This document shows positions 46,639 through 54,960 of a stretch of DNA of 54,960 nt, piece by piece. The first letter of the stretch is position 1. Every line of letters starts with the position of its first letter. The notes under the pieces are model-generated. The model was not told where the DNA came from. It made no database searches and saw nothing but the letters and a program-made list of their open reading frames with translations. The stretch spans positions 4,646-59,605 of the forward strand of contig NZ_AOIJ01000045.1 of the NCBI RefSeq assembly GCF_000337175.1, read 5' to 3'. The position numbers were made by a program, and so were the translations under genes. This DNA comes from Natrinema gari JCM 14663. Lineage in GTDB: Archaea; Halobacteriota; Halobacteria; Halobacteriales; Natrialbaceae.

Positions 46639-49305
46639 CTACTCGAGGATGACGACCGCCGACTCGGTCTCGAGCATCTCGCCGTCGCCCGAGTAGGTGC
46701 GCTCGTACTCGACCTCGAAGAGGTCGGCCTCGAGTTCTTCGCCGGCGACGCGCAGCACGCCATCGTCAGCATCGATCTCGTACTCGCCGCTCTCGATACC
46801 GGCATCGATGTCGCCGACCTTCGAGCCGAACTTCGGCCCGAGTGTCGAGTAATCTAGGTCGATTTCGGCGACTGCGGTCGAAATATCGGGCTCGTCGTCG
46901 AGGAGCGTGAGCTCCCGCACGTGCATCACGTTCCGGATCGCGTCCTCGAAGCCGTCGATCGGGCCGTAGACCGACACCGACTCGAGGTCGGCGTTCAGCG
47001 GGAGCTGGTGCTCGCTCTTGTAACGACGCAGCGCGGAGATGACCTCCATGGCGGTCTCGCCGGCCTCGAGATCGGCCTCGTACCCCTGCGGGGCGGGCCA
47101 GTCGCGGACGTGAATGCTGCTCTCCTCGAGCGCCGCGGTCTCGTCGACGTACACCGCCTGCCAGATCTCCTCGGTCACGTGCGGCAGGAACGGGGCCCAC
47201 AGTTCGAGGAAGGTCCGGTGGGCCGTCCGCAGCGCGTACTGCGTCGACGGGTTGTCTTCGCGCGTCTTGGCGATCTCGAGATAGTCGTCACAGAAGGTGT
47301 TCCAGAAGAAGGTCCGCAGGCGGTCGCGGGCCTTCGCGAACTCGTAGTCCGCGAGGTGTGCGGTGAGATCCGCGACGGCGTCGTCCAGCTCCGCGAGGAG
47401 CCAGCGATCGATCGCCTCGAGGTCGGTGGGCTCGTCGGGGTGGGCAGGCGCGAGCGTATCGACGAGCTTCGAGGCGTTCCAGAGCTTGCGCAGGAGCTTC
47501 TCGCCGGCGGTGAGGTCTTTCTCCTGATACGGGAAGTCGTCGCCGACGGCGGCGCTGGCGGCCCAGAAGCGGACGGCGTCGACGGGGTAGTCCGCGAGTA
47601 CCTCGTCGGGTTCGACGACGTTGCCTCGCGATTTGGACATCTTCTCGCGGTTCTCGTCTAACACGTGGCCGTTTATCATCGTCGCGTCGAAGGGCACCTC
47701 GCCGGTGTGTTCGTAGCACTTGACGATGGTGTGGAACAGCCAAAAGGAGATGATGTCGTGGCCCTGCGGGCGGAGATCGAACGGGTAGAGCTCCGGGTTG
47801 TCCATCCGGAACTCCGCGGCGTCGGCGTCCCAGTCCCAGCCCGCGTTGATCAGCGGCGTCAGCGAGGAGGTCGCCCACGTGTCGAAGACGTCCTCCTCGG
47901 CCTCGAACTCGTCGTGGCCGCAGTCGGGGCAGCGATCCACCGGCGGTTCGTCGCTCAGGGGATCGACCGGCAGCTCCGCCCGCTCGGCCATGATCGGCTC
48001 GTCACAGTCCCCACAGTACCAGACCGGGAACGGGATCCCCGAGTCGCGCTGGCGTGAGATCAGCCAGTCCCACTCGAGGCCCTCGATCCAGTGTTCGTAG
48101 CGGCTGTACATCTTCTCGGGGTACCAGTCCATCTCCCGGCCGGCCTCGAGGTACTCCGCCTTGTGATCTAAGATTTCGACGTACCACTGCTTGGAGACGC
48201 GGTACTCGACGGCGGTGTCGCAGCGTTCGTGGACCTGGACCGCGTGGGTGATCTCCCAGCGGTCGCGCAGGGAGCCCTCGTCGTCGAGATCCTCGACGAT
48301 GGCCGCGCGGGCTTCCTCGGTGGACATGCCTTCGTAGTCGCCGGCCAGCTCGGTCATCGTCGCGGACTCGTCGATGGCCACGCGCAGCGGCAGGTCGTGG
48401 GCCTGGTACCACTCGATGTCGTTCTGATCGCCGAAGGTACAACACATCACGACACCGCTGCCCTTCTCCATGTCGACGCGCTCGTCGGCGATGATCGGCA
48501 CCTCGTGGCCGAACAGCGGAATGCGAGCGGTTTCGCCGACGAGGTCCTGGTTCTCCTCGTCGTCGGGGTGGACGAAAACGGAGACACAGGCAGGGATGAG
48601 TTCGGGTCGCGTCGTCGAAATGACGAACTCGTCGCGGGGTGCGTCGTCGCCGACCAGTTCGAACGCGATGTCGTTGAAGTGCGAGCCGCGCTCGTCGTCC
48701 TCCATCTCGACCTGCGAGATGGCCGTCTCGCAGTCGGGACACCAGATCGCCGGTGCTTTCTTCCGATATTCGCGGCCCTTCTCGTAGAGGTCGAGGAAGG
48801 AAAGCTGCGAGACCCGCTGCACGCGGGGTTCGATCGTTTTGTAGGTGTTCGACCAGTCGATCGAGGTTCCGAGGTTCTGCATCTTCTCGGTAAACTCGGC
48901 CTCGTATTCCGCACAGACCTCGCGACAGCGTTCCTGGAACTCGCGGCGCTCGTAGTCCTGATGGCGGATGCCGAGTTCGGACTCGGTCAAGCGCTCGCTT
49001 GCGATCCCGTTGTCGTCGTAGCCGAACGGAAAGAGCACGTCGCCGTCGTGCATCCGCTGGAACCGTGCGGCGAAGTCCTGCAGAGTCGAGCCGTAGAGGT
49101 GGCCCATGTGCAGGCTGCCCGACACCGTCGGCGGCGGCGTGTCGATCGAGTACACGGTGTTGGGATCCCGTTTCTCGTCGCCGTCGTAGGCGTAGACATC
49201 CGCGTCGATCCAGCGCCGCTGCCAGCGCGACTCGACCGCTTCGGGATCGTAGCCGCCCTCGAGGGTGGGTTCGTCGTCCGCTTGCTCCCGTGAGTCCATG
49301 CTCAT
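46639..49305 (-). CDS. valS: Valyl-tRNA synthetase
   Basis: 888 residues from ATG 49305 (or 49299); the open frame continues upstream but without conserved sequence. Class I synthetase: HIGH motif as SGSLHMGHLYGST (about 55-67), editing domain (about 190-380), a zinc-type CGDCDEP with CPDCGH (about 450-485), KMSKSRGNVV (about 555-564), an anticodon-binding helical domain and a C-terminal acidic extension in place of the bacterial coiled coil. It charges tRNA-Val. Confidence 0.97.
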   Translation of the reverse strand: MSMDSREQADDEPTLEGGYDPEAVESRWQRRWIDADVYAYDGDEKRDPNTVYSIDTPPPTVSGSLHMGHLYGSTLQDFAARFQRMHDGDVLFPFGYDDNGIASERLTESELGIRHQDYERREFQERCREVCAEYEAEFTEKMQNLGTSIDWSNTYKTIEPRVQRVSQLSFLDLYEKGREYRKKAPAIWCPDCETAISQVEMEDDERGSHFNDIAFELVGDDAPRDEFVISTTRPELIPACVSVFVHPDDEENQDLVGETARIPLFGHEVPIIADERVDMEKGSGVVMCCTFGDQNDIEWYQAHDLPLRVAIDESATMTELAGDYEGMSTEEARAAIVEDLDDEGSLRDRWEITHAVQVHERCDTAVEYRVSKQWYVEILDHKAEYLEAGREMDWYPEKMYSRYEHWIEGLEWDWLISRQRDSGIPFPVWYCGDCDEPIMAERAELPVDPLSDEPPVDRCPDCGHDEFEAEEDVFDTWATSSLTPLINAGWDWDADAAEFRMDNPELYPFDLRPQGHDIISFWLFHTIVKCYEHTGEVPFDATMINGHVLDENREKMSKSRGNVVEPDEVLADYPVDAVRFWAASAAVGDDFPYQEKDLTAGEKLLRKLWNASKLVDTLAPAHPDEPTDLEAIDRWLLAELDDAVADLTAHLADYEFAKARDRLRTFFWNTFCDDYLEIAKTREDNPSTQYALRTAHRTFLELWAPFLPHVTEEIWQAVYVDETAALEESSIHVRDWPAPQGYEADLEAGETAMEVISALRRYKSEHQLPLNADLESVSVYGPIDGFEDAIRNVMHVRELTLLDDEPDISTAVAEIDLDYSTLGPKFGSKVGDIDAGIESGEYEIDADDGVLRVAGEELEADLFEVEYERTYSGDGEMLETESAVVILE

Positions 49306-49654
49306 GCTCTCACCGCCCGTCGCGGGCGTCGTCGGTACGTCGTCCGGCTGTGCAGTTGACTGTCGTCCATAGAGGGGTCGTTGCTCGGTGAATACTGGTC
49401 GGCAACAATACATCCGTCGAAACGGGGTGGGGAATGCGGGGCTACAGGGCCCCTACGAAAACGGCGTCTCGAGGGCCGTCGAACGGCCGAACCGCCGCCG
49501 CGGCGAACTGAGACATACGTACTGCTTGCCCGGCGACCGGTGTTAGGTGTTTCGTCGTGCCGTCCGCGACGCGGCGGCGATCGTCTCGAGGGACCGACTT
49601 ATCGTCGTCCTCGTCGCGGTGCTGGTCGGGGTCGGTGCCGCCACGTCGACTCGA
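49306..49654. other. Region upstream of valS
   Basis: 349 bases between valS and the CARF gene, both on the minus strand. A plus-strand GTG frame at 49547 encodes a possible single helix (RLIVVLVAVLVGVGAATSTR) but runs antisense into the CARF gene and is not called. It probably holds the valS promoter. Confidence 0.4.
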
Positions 49655-50560
49655 TTAGTCGCCGGTCCCGTCGTCCGAATGGGCGCGCACCCACAGCTCG
49701 CCGATCCGTGAGAGTCGGGTCCGATAGGACTTGCCCTGCTCCTCGCGCTCGATATAGCCCTTGCCGCCGGGACCCAGCCGATCGACGTTGTAGATGACCT
49801 TCGACCGGAAGCTGTCGGTGTACTCCTCGTTTAGCTCGCGGGCCAGCGACTCCGCGAGTTCCGAGACGGAGTCGAACTCGCCGTCTTCGCCGAGTTTGTA
49901 GAGAATGAGCTCCTCGAAGGGTTTGACGTTCGAGAAGGAGGCGACCGGCAACTCGACGATGTGTTTGCCGTCGATCTCCTTCGCGCCGATGGTCGTCCCG
50001 CGCTCGTCGAACTCGGCTAACAGGTCACGGGCGCTCTCGAGGCGAGTCCCGATCCGGTCGGCCGCGATCTCCGCGTCGTCTTCACGGAGATCCTCGAGTA
50101 GGGCGATCTGTTCGCGCAGTTCCTCCGCGAGTTCGGTCTCCAGGTACTTCTCCGGGGCGGTGTAGTAGGTGTGGATGCCCTCGCGATCCTCCTGGCGTTC
50201 GACCATCAGCGAGTGGGCGGCGTTGGCGAAGGCGAAGCTCACGGTCCGGGGCATCGCGGCGACGTTGACCCAGACTTCGTTGCCCGAGTCGAGTTCCGCG
50301 GTGATGAGTTCGTAGGCCTGTTCGAAGGCGTCGTCGTAGTCATAGACGTCCTCGAGGACGAACCGCTCGGTCTCGGCTCCGAGCAGGTTCTTGAAATCCG
50401 TCTCGAGTTTCTTCGAGAGGTGCCGCGAGTACTCGACGTTGGCCTCGCTCCCGACGGCCCCCTCGAGGAGGATGACGCTGTCGACGTCGATCTGATCGCG
50501 GACCAGCGGCGCGATCAGCCGGTCGTAATCGAAGCCGACCGGGACGATGTGGGTTTGCAT
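49655..50560 (-). CDS. CARF-domain transcriptional regulator, HFX_2341 family
   Basis: 301 residues. The N-terminal half (1-150) is a Rossmann-like CARF domain: MQTHIVPVGFDYDRLIAPLV, then DVDSVILLEGAV, and the ligand-side segment EVWVNVAAMPRTVSFAFANA. A long helix (about 150-185) leads to a winged-helix segment: LILYKLGEDGEFDSVSELAE, YTDSFRSKVIYNVDRLGPGG, KGYIEREEQGKSYRTRLSRI. CARF domains sense cyclic oligoadenylates or related nucleotides. No CRISPR or cas gene is in the window. Its promoter carries a palindrome over the TATA box, suggesting autoregulation. Confidence 0.9.
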   Translation of the reverse strand: MQTHIVPVGFDYDRLIAPLVRDQIDVDSVILLEGAVGSEANVEYSRHLSKKLETDFKNLLGAETERFVLEDVYDYDDAFEQAYELITAELDSGNEVWVNVAAMPRTVSFAFANAAHSLMVERQEDREGIHTYYTAPEKYLETELAEELREQIALLEDLREDDAEIAADRIGTRLESARDLLAEFDERGTTIGAKEIDGKHIVELPVASFSNVKPFEELILYKLGEDGEFDSVSELAESLARELNEEYTDSFRSKVIYNVDRLGPGGKGYIEREEQGKSYRTRLSRIGELWVRAHSDDGTGD

Positions 50561-50576
50561 ACGTGGTACGTGGGTG

Positions 50577-50595
50577 GGTGTTTATAAAAAACACC
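50577..50595 (-). promoter_or_regulatory. TATA-overlapping palindrome before the CARF gene
   Basis: GGTGTTTATAAAAAACACC: perfect 7-base arms (GGTGTTT/AAACACC) around 5 bases that include the TATA element, 17-35 bases upstream of the ATG at 50560. On the minus strand TTTTTTATAAAC serves as TATA. A bound dimer would block TBP, so repression is the likely effect. Confidence 0.65.
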
Positions 50596-50724
50596 AGTTT
50601 CGGTACCGGTCTCAAACGCCACCCGGACCGTCTCGACGCCGGATATGGAGTCCCACCGCAGATGAAGGCCCTCAAAGCGATCGGCGACTCGTCTCGAGGC
50701 GACGGGAGGCGAGTCTGGACGACG

Positions 50725-50952
50725 CTATTCGAGCAGCGGCATGATGATCCCGAACACGAACGGCGACGCGAACCCGATGGCGAAGCCGAGCAGCGTCAGC
50801 GCGAACAACAGGGTGTTCTCCCACTGGGGAAGCGATCCGAAAACCGCGTGTCCGACCAGTTCGCTGCCCGCCCCGACGACGAAGAGGGCGAGACCGATGA
50901 AGAACCCCCCTTTCGTCAGCTCCGAATAGCTGCGACCATTGTACTGTGCCAT
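50725..50952 (-). CDS. Small two-helix membrane protein
   Basis: 75 residues. ATG 50952 is chosen because AGTTAATTGG lies about 25 bases upstream and the N-terminus MAQYNGRSYSELTKGGFFIG is typical of a haloarchaeal family (DUF7860-like, from memory). Two hydrophobic helices (about 17-36 and 50-72) separated by HAVFGSLPQWENT. Function unknown. Confidence 0.78.
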   Translation of the reverse strand: MAQYNGRSYSELTKGGFFIGLALFVVGAGSELVGHAVFGSLPQWENTLLFALTLLGFAIGFASPFVFGIIMPLLE

Positions 50953-51000
50953 AATTGGAGATCGATAGTCGACCAATTAACTATTTCGACGGCGGTCGAC

Positions 51001-51645
51001 TCAGCCGTCGGTCGCGGCCTCGAGTTCCAGCCCCCGGAACAGATCGACGATCGTCTCGCGGTCGCGGGCCGGATCGACATCGAGGGCGGCCGCCAGCAGC
51101 GCCGCGTCGGGTGGCCCCTCGAGCGGGAGGAGCCCGCCGGCCATCACGTACGTGTCGGCGGTCGGCCAGACGGCGACGTGGGCTTCGGCATCGATCGTTG
51201 CGGTCCCGTCACCGACGGCAGCGCCGTCAGCGCCGTCGACCGCCCCGGCGATCGGATACGCGACTTCGAGGACGGAGAGGTGGCCGACGGCCCCGTCGGG
51301 CCGATCGATGTATTCGGTCGCGCGTTCCGCACCGACCGCGATGCCGTCGTCCGCGACCGTCTCGACGAACTGCTCGCGCGCTTTCGGGGCCGCCACGTCG
51401 AGTGCGTCGGCCGCTGACAGCCCGATCGTCGACAGGGAGGGACTGATAGCGAGCGCGACGGTGAACAGCGATCGTACCGGAATATCGCGGCCCCCGCGGA
51501 GGCGCTCGAGCGCGTCGGCGGTCGACCGGTGCTCGAAGACGGCTGTCTCGGCGGTGACCGTCGCCAGCGAGAGGCTGCGTTCGTCGGTTCGGGTCCCGAG
51601 TCGACGCCAGTCGTCGGCGACTGCGGGCGGCAGGTCGATAGGCAT
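51001..51645 (-). CDS. Hypothetical Halobacteria protein
   Basis: 214 residues, acidic and alanine-rich. N-terminal DLPPAVADDWRRLGTRTDER, a beta strand TVTAETAVFEHRSTADALER, RSLFTVALAISPSLSTIGLS, and a C-terminal helix RDRETIVDLFRGLELEAATD. No metal or nucleotide motif is visible and I do not recognise a named family. Confidence 0.75.
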   Translation of the reverse strand: MPIDLPPAVADDWRRLGTRTDERSLSLATVTAETAVFEHRSTADALERLRGGRDIPVRSLFTVALAISPSLSTIGLSAADALDVAAPKAREQFVETVADDGIAVGAERATEYIDRPDGAVGHLSVLEVAYPIAGAVDGADGAAVGDGTATIDAEAHVAVWPTADTYVMAGGLLPLEGPPDAALLAAALDVDPARDRETIVDLFRGLELEAATDG

Positions 51646-51696
51646 TCGTCAGCGCGTATGCGACCGGGGCCGTTCAGCGTGGCGATTCGAACGCCA

Positions 51697-53184
51697 TCAA
51701 TCGGCACCGAACCGGTCGAAGTAGATCGCACGCCGTTCGGCGGCGGCCGGCGAGGTCGCAAGCGAGACGGCGACGGTGACGACGAGGCCGAGTCCCATTC
51801 CGACGAGGCCGGCGGACCAGCCGGCGTAGGCGCTCGGCACGACAGCAAAGAAGAGACTCAGGATATAAAAGCACTGGCTCACCACCACCCCGGCAGTGAT
51901 GCCGGCCCGCGTAATCCGGCGCCAGTAGAGCGCGAGGAGGACCGGCAACGCGAGCTGGGCGAATCCGCTAAAGGCCGCGTTGCCGATATCGAACAGCGTC
52001 GCGGGCTGGAACAGACTGACGACGAACGCAGCGGTGGCGAAGAGGACGACACCAACACGGGCGATCAGATCCTCCAGGCGTTCGGAGACGACCACCCCCA
52101 GGAACCCGAGGAACGGGCGAAAGAGGTCCCGCGTGAAGTACGACGACCCGGAGAGCAACATCGAGTCCGAGGACGACATCATCGCGGCCATCGCGCCGGC
52201 GATGACGAGCGCGGCGAACCACGTCGGCGTGTACTCCGCGAGGACCAGCGGCAGGACGTTCGCGCCCTCGGGAACCGCGACCTCGAGGCCGGCGGCCCAC
52301 GCGCCGAGCATGAACGAGGGCACGAAGAGGAGGACACAGAGGACCGGCCAGAGGGCGAACGACCGCTTGAGCACGGTTTTCGAACCCGCGGCGAAGAAGC
52401 GCTGATTGACCTGCGGAAACATCGCGACGCCGAACCCGATCGTGATCGCCGTCGAGAGCATCCACTGGACCGTGTAGTAGTCGCCGCCCAGCGAGAGGAA
52501 GCCACCGGTATCGGGGTTCGACGCCAGGGCGTCGGTCGCAGCGCCGGGCCCGCCAACGGCCGCGAGTACCAATAGCACGGCCACCCAGGTCGTGACGAGC
52601 ATGAACGCGCCCTGTAACGTGTCCGTCCAGGCGATCCCGCGCATTCCGGCGACGACGACGTAGAGGATCATGAACGCGGTGATCAGCCCCGCTCCGGCGG
52701 CGTAGGGAACGGCACCCTCGGTTAAGGCCTCGAGCGCGGTACCGGCTCCGACCTGCTGGAGCATGACGTAGGGGAAGAGCCAAAGCAGGCTGACGCCGGC
52801 CATGAGCGCGCGGAGCCACCAGGAGCCAAAGCGGTCGCCCAGCATCTCCCCGAGGGTGACGTAGCCGTACTGTCGGCCGAGCAGCCACTGCTTGTAGCCG
52901 ATGACGTACCAGAGGATGGCGAAGATGATGCCGTCCATCAGCCCCATGACGAGGATCCACTCGGGGCCCTGCGCGTAGGCGATGTTCGGCCCGGCGAAGA
53001 AGGTAAACGCCGACAGCAGCGTCGCGAAGGTGGTAAACAGCAGAACCACGGTGCCGAGCGTTCGGCTGGCGAGATAGAAGTCCTCGGCCGTGCGGTCGGT
53101 CAGTCGGTAGGCGACCAGCCCGACCGCGAGGGCGAGTAGGAGATAGCCGACAATGATCGAGAGTTGGAGCGCGACCGCGCTCAC
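51697..53184 (-). CDS. Sodium:solute symporter (SSS family)
   Basis: 495 residues with about 13 transmembrane helices. Family marks: DFYLASRTLGTVVLLFTTFA (about 35-54), TFFAGPNIAYAQG, GYVTLGEMLGDRFGSWWLRA and AGAMAAMMSSSDSMLLSGSS (about 330-349; the Na2-site serines). Similar to pantothenate/acetate-type symporters. It overlaps the upstream DUF3311 gene by 4 bases (ATGA), a usual partner for this subfamily. Substrate not determinable. Confidence 0.93.
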   Translation of the reverse strand: MSAVALQLSIIVGYLLLALAVGLVAYRLTDRTAEDFYLASRTLGTVVLLFTTFATLLSAFTFFAGPNIAYAQGPEWILVMGLMDGIIFAILWYVIGYKQWLLGRQYGYVTLGEMLGDRFGSWWLRALMAGVSLLWLFPYVMLQQVGAGTALEALTEGAVPYAAGAGLITAFMILYVVVAGMRGIAWTDTLQGAFMLVTTWVAVLLVLAAVGGPGAATDALASNPDTGGFLSLGGDYYTVQWMLSTAITIGFGVAMFPQVNQRFFAAGSKTVLKRSFALWPVLCVLLFVPSFMLGAWAAGLEVAVPEGANVLPLVLAEYTPTWFAALVIAGAMAAMMSSSDSMLLSGSSYFTRDLFRPFLGFLGVVVSERLEDLIARVGVVLFATAAFVVSLFQPATLFDIGNAAFSGFAQLALPVLLALYWRRITRAGITAGVVVSQCFYILSLFFAVVPSAYAGWSAGLVGMGLGLVVTVAVSLATSPAAAERRAIYFDRFGAD

Positions 53185-53468
53185 AGCCCGTCACCTCCGG
53201 GACCCGTCTCTCGAGCGGACTCAGGCCCGACCCCGTGACCGCCGCTCGAGTCGCCGTCGCTCCCCGCAGGCTCGATACCGACACCCCAGGCACGCTGCGC
53301 GAACAGCCAGAAGACGAGCGACGCGAGCCCCATCCAGCCGACGTGCCACCAGAGCCAGATCGGGAGCCCGGCGACGACGGTGGCCGATCCCCACAGGAAC
53401 CACGGAATCGCGAGTCCGGCCAGGACGAGTCCGACGAGGATCCAGACCCCCGCTTCGGTGTGGCGCAT
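53181..53468 (-). CDS. DUF3311 family protein
   Basis: 95 residues from ATG 53468; the frame upstream contains no family sequence. Two transmembrane helices (about 8-28 and 36-60) with the DUF3311 pattern GLPIWLWWHVGWMGLASLVF, and a polar glycine-rich tail. DUF3311 genes commonly precede sodium:solute symporters, and the 4-base overlap implies joint translation, so it is probably an accessory subunit. Confidence 0.88.
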   Translation of the reverse strand: MRHTEAGVWILVGLVLAGLAIPWFLWGSATVVAGLPIWLWWHVGWMGLASLVFWLFAQRAWGVGIEPAGSDGDSSGGHGVGPESARETGPGGDGL

Positions 53469-53605
53469 GTCCGACCCTTGGCCCGGATATGGGTAACTCT
53501 TACTGTTCGAAAACCGATATCGAAGAGATTTATTCATCGATATATGACGCCGTCGCTATCAGGCGGTTTCCGCTAACTGAAATCGCTCTTTCACCGAGGA
53601 AAAAG

Positions 53606-53613
53606 GGTATATG
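53606..53613 (+). promoter_or_regulatory. TATA box of the winged-helix membrane protein gene
   Basis: GGTATATG, 31-39 bases before the ATG at 53645, giving a leader of only a few bases. Confidence 0.55.
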
Positions 53614-53644
53614 TGTTTGACATCGAATACGAACCGAACCCCAC

Positions 53645-54535
53645 ATGGCCCGTCTCTTTCCCCTTCGTTCCGACACGGCCACCGAAGAGGGCCAGCCCCG
53701 CGTCGTCGACCTCGAGGGTGAGGACGCCGACGCGGTCTTCGGCGCGCTCTCCTCGACGACGGCCCGGGAGATCTACTCGCGTCTCGACGACGAACCCGGC
53801 ACGCCCAGCGACATCGCCGACGCGATCGACTCGTCGATCCAGAACGTCCGCTATCACCTGGAGAAACTCGAGGACGCCGGGCTCGTCGAGGTCGTCGACA
53901 CCTGGTACTCCTCGCGTGGCAATGAAATGAGCGTCTACGCGACGACCGACGGGCCGCTGATCGTGACGAGCGACGAGTCGCGAGCGTCCCGATTGAAAGA
54001 CGCGCTCTCGCGGTTGGTCGGCGGGATCGGCGCGCTGGCCGGCGGCAGCCTGTTCGTCCAGTACGCGATGACGCGGTGGCTCGCGCCGGCCGAAACGGGG
54101 CCGACGGCAAACGGCGGCGCACAGCCAGCGGGATCGGACGGCGAACACGACAACGGAGCGTTTCAGCACACCGACGACGCGGGGGACGCCGGCTCGAGTG
54201 CCAGGCCGATCGAACAGCGCGAGAGCGGCGAGATCGATACTGCGGACGCCAACCCGGTGAACGACACCGCTATGAACAACACCACTGACGGAAATCCGGG
54301 CACGATGGATTCGGCCAATGAGTCGGGCACGGTGGACTCGGCTCCTGATTCGGGAGCGATAGATCCGGGGCTCGATCCCGACAATGAGACGCTCCAGAAC
54401 GTCACCGACGGCGGGGCAGATGCGATCGAGACGGTATTCGGAGCCGTTCCGCCGGGGCTGCTCTTTTTCCTCGGCGGCCTGGTCGTTCTCCTCGCGATCA
54501 CGATCTACTGGTACTGGTACCGACCGGCGTATTGA
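53645..54535 (+). CDS. Membrane-anchored winged-helix (ArsR-like) protein
   Basis: 296 residues. An ArsR-type winged helix occupies about 25-105: STTAREIYSRLDDEPGTPSD, IQNVRYHLEKLEDAGLVEVV and a wing DTWYSSRGNEMSVYA. A hydrophobic helix follows (about 122-141, GGIGALAGGSLFVQYA), then an acidic Asn/Asp/Thr-rich stretch of about 125 residues with short NESGT/DSGAID repeats, and a second helix near the C-terminus (PPGLLFFLGGLVVLLAITIY). If both helices cross, the acidic stretch is outside the cell. It could couple an external signal to transcription, but no target is known. Confidence 0.88.
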   Translation: MARLFPLRSDTATEEGQPRVVDLEGEDADAVFGALSSTTAREIYSRLDDEPGTPSDIADAIDSSIQNVRYHLEKLEDAGLVEVVDTWYSSRGNEMSVYATTDGPLIVTSDESRASRLKDALSRLVGGIGALAGGSLFVQYAMTRWLAPAETGPTANGGAQPAGSDGEHDNGAFQHTDDAGDAGSSARPIEQRESGEIDTADANPVNDTAMNNTTDGNPGTMDSANESGTVDSAPDSGAIDPGLDPDNETLQNVTDGGADAIETVFGAVPPGLLFFLGGLVVLLAITIYWYWYRPAY

Positions 54536-54709
54536 GAGACCGGATGCGGTCCGCCCCGCTGTGCAGGTTCGGCGTCTCTTTCGCCGCCATTTGTAGACCG
54601 CGGTTCCACGGGACCGGTAGTCGGCTGGTCTCCGAGACGCGATCGATGAAGCGCGGCTCACAACCGTCTCCGGAGGTCAACAGCTATTTGCCTCTCACGA
54701 ACGAAATCC

Positions 54710-54717
54710 TATATAAA
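54710..54717 (+). promoter_or_regulatory. TATA box upstream of dnaG
   Basis: TATATAAA, about 56-63 bases upstream of the dnaG ATG, implying a leader of about 30 nt. Confidence 0.55.
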
Positions 54718-54772
54718 CCGGTCTCCGACGCGGGTTCCGCGTCATCGTACCCCTCACGGGGACAGATCTCCA

Positions 54773-54960
54773 ATGGAAGACACTTCGAAATACCTCATTC
54801 ACGCGGACGTCACGGCTGACGGGGTCGTCGAGCGCAGCGACGTCGTCGGCGCGATCTTCGGGCAGACCGAAGGCCTGCTCGGCGACGACCTCGATCTGCG
54901 CGACCTCCGCCAATCCGGGAAAGTCGGCCGTATCGACGTCGAAATCGCGAGCACCGCGGG
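54773..54960 (+). CDS. dnaG: Archaeal DnaG primase-like protein, N-terminus (partial)
   Basis: 62 codons before the window ends. [20 protein letters not shown], then [20 protein letters not shown] and [20 protein letters not shown] match the N-terminal domain of archaeal DnaG, which precedes the TOPRIM domain. Archaeal DnaG is associated with the exosome and RNA binding, with some reported primase activity. The TOPRIM part lies off the window. Confidence 0.92.
   Translation, partial: MEDTSKYLIHADVTADGVVERSDVVGAIFGQTEGLLGDDLDLRDLRQSGKVGRIDVEIASTA

Noticed and set aside
49547..49711. GTG-started frame encoding one hydrophobic helix
   Set aside because: It runs antisense into the CARF gene, has no promoter and begins right after an in-frame stop; probably chance.

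Overview
This is a high-GC window from a haloarchaeon, probably Natrialbales/Natrialbaceae-like. The proteins are strongly acidic, several promoters look leaderless with a TATA box about 25-30 nt before the start codon, there are twin-arginine lipoproteins (RR...LAGC), a FolC-FolP fusion, archaeal DnaG, halobacterial transducer and PAS/GAF kinase genes, and many Halobacteria-only small families. The genus is an inference. The first 29 bases are not genomic: bases 11-29 are the Tn5/Nextera mosaic end, so the contig edge carries an untrimmed sequencing adapter.

Layout. 30-3913: the 3' half of uvrA, a toxin-antitoxin pair inserted exactly behind it and followed by a second copy of the uvrA 3' end, two small genes and a CBS protein. 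3914-6725: sparse DNA with a TATA-centred palindrome and a frameshifted MFS transporter. 6726-13666: a tightly overlapping three-gene operon that looks like a split AddAB/RecB-type helicase-nuclease. 13841-22417: folCP fusion, cupin, a Tat-exported TTHB210-like protein, small Halobacteria proteins, and a divergent ABC ATPase/permease pair. 22620-28419: carB and a PAS-GAF histidine kinase. 28499-30687: an AT-rich island with a frameshifted Tat-exported protein and a lipoprotein, lying at the 3' end of a DUF5815 gene; a displaced, divergent DUF5815 3' end remains on its far side. 30688-37239: DUF5815, other Halobacteria-only proteins, an FAD-dependent reductase, a polysaccharide deacetylase lipoprotein and an MFS transporter. 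37597-43640: a solute-binding lipoprotein divergent from a large chemotaxis transducer, then homoserine kinase and a small membrane protein. 44013-54960: pdxS, an acetoacetate-decarboxylase-like protein, DUF1405, valS, a CARF-domain regulator, small proteins, a DUF3311/sodium-solute symporter pair, a membrane-anchored winged-helix protein and the start of dnaG.

The most noteworthy structure is that two accessory cassettes (toxin-antitoxin behind uvrA; AT-rich secretome genes behind the DUF5815 gene) share one architecture. Each sits at the 3' end of a core protein gene, and a second copy of that gene's terminal codons is stranded on the far side. This resembles what integrative elements do at tRNA genes, but with protein-gene 3' ends and no integrase in sight. 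Other points of interest are the split AddAB-like complex with one apparently dead nuclease subunit, the binding-protein/transducer pair that may work like BasB/BasT, and a CARF regulator whose promoter carries a palindrome across its TATA box. No tRNA, rRNA or CRISPR array was seen.
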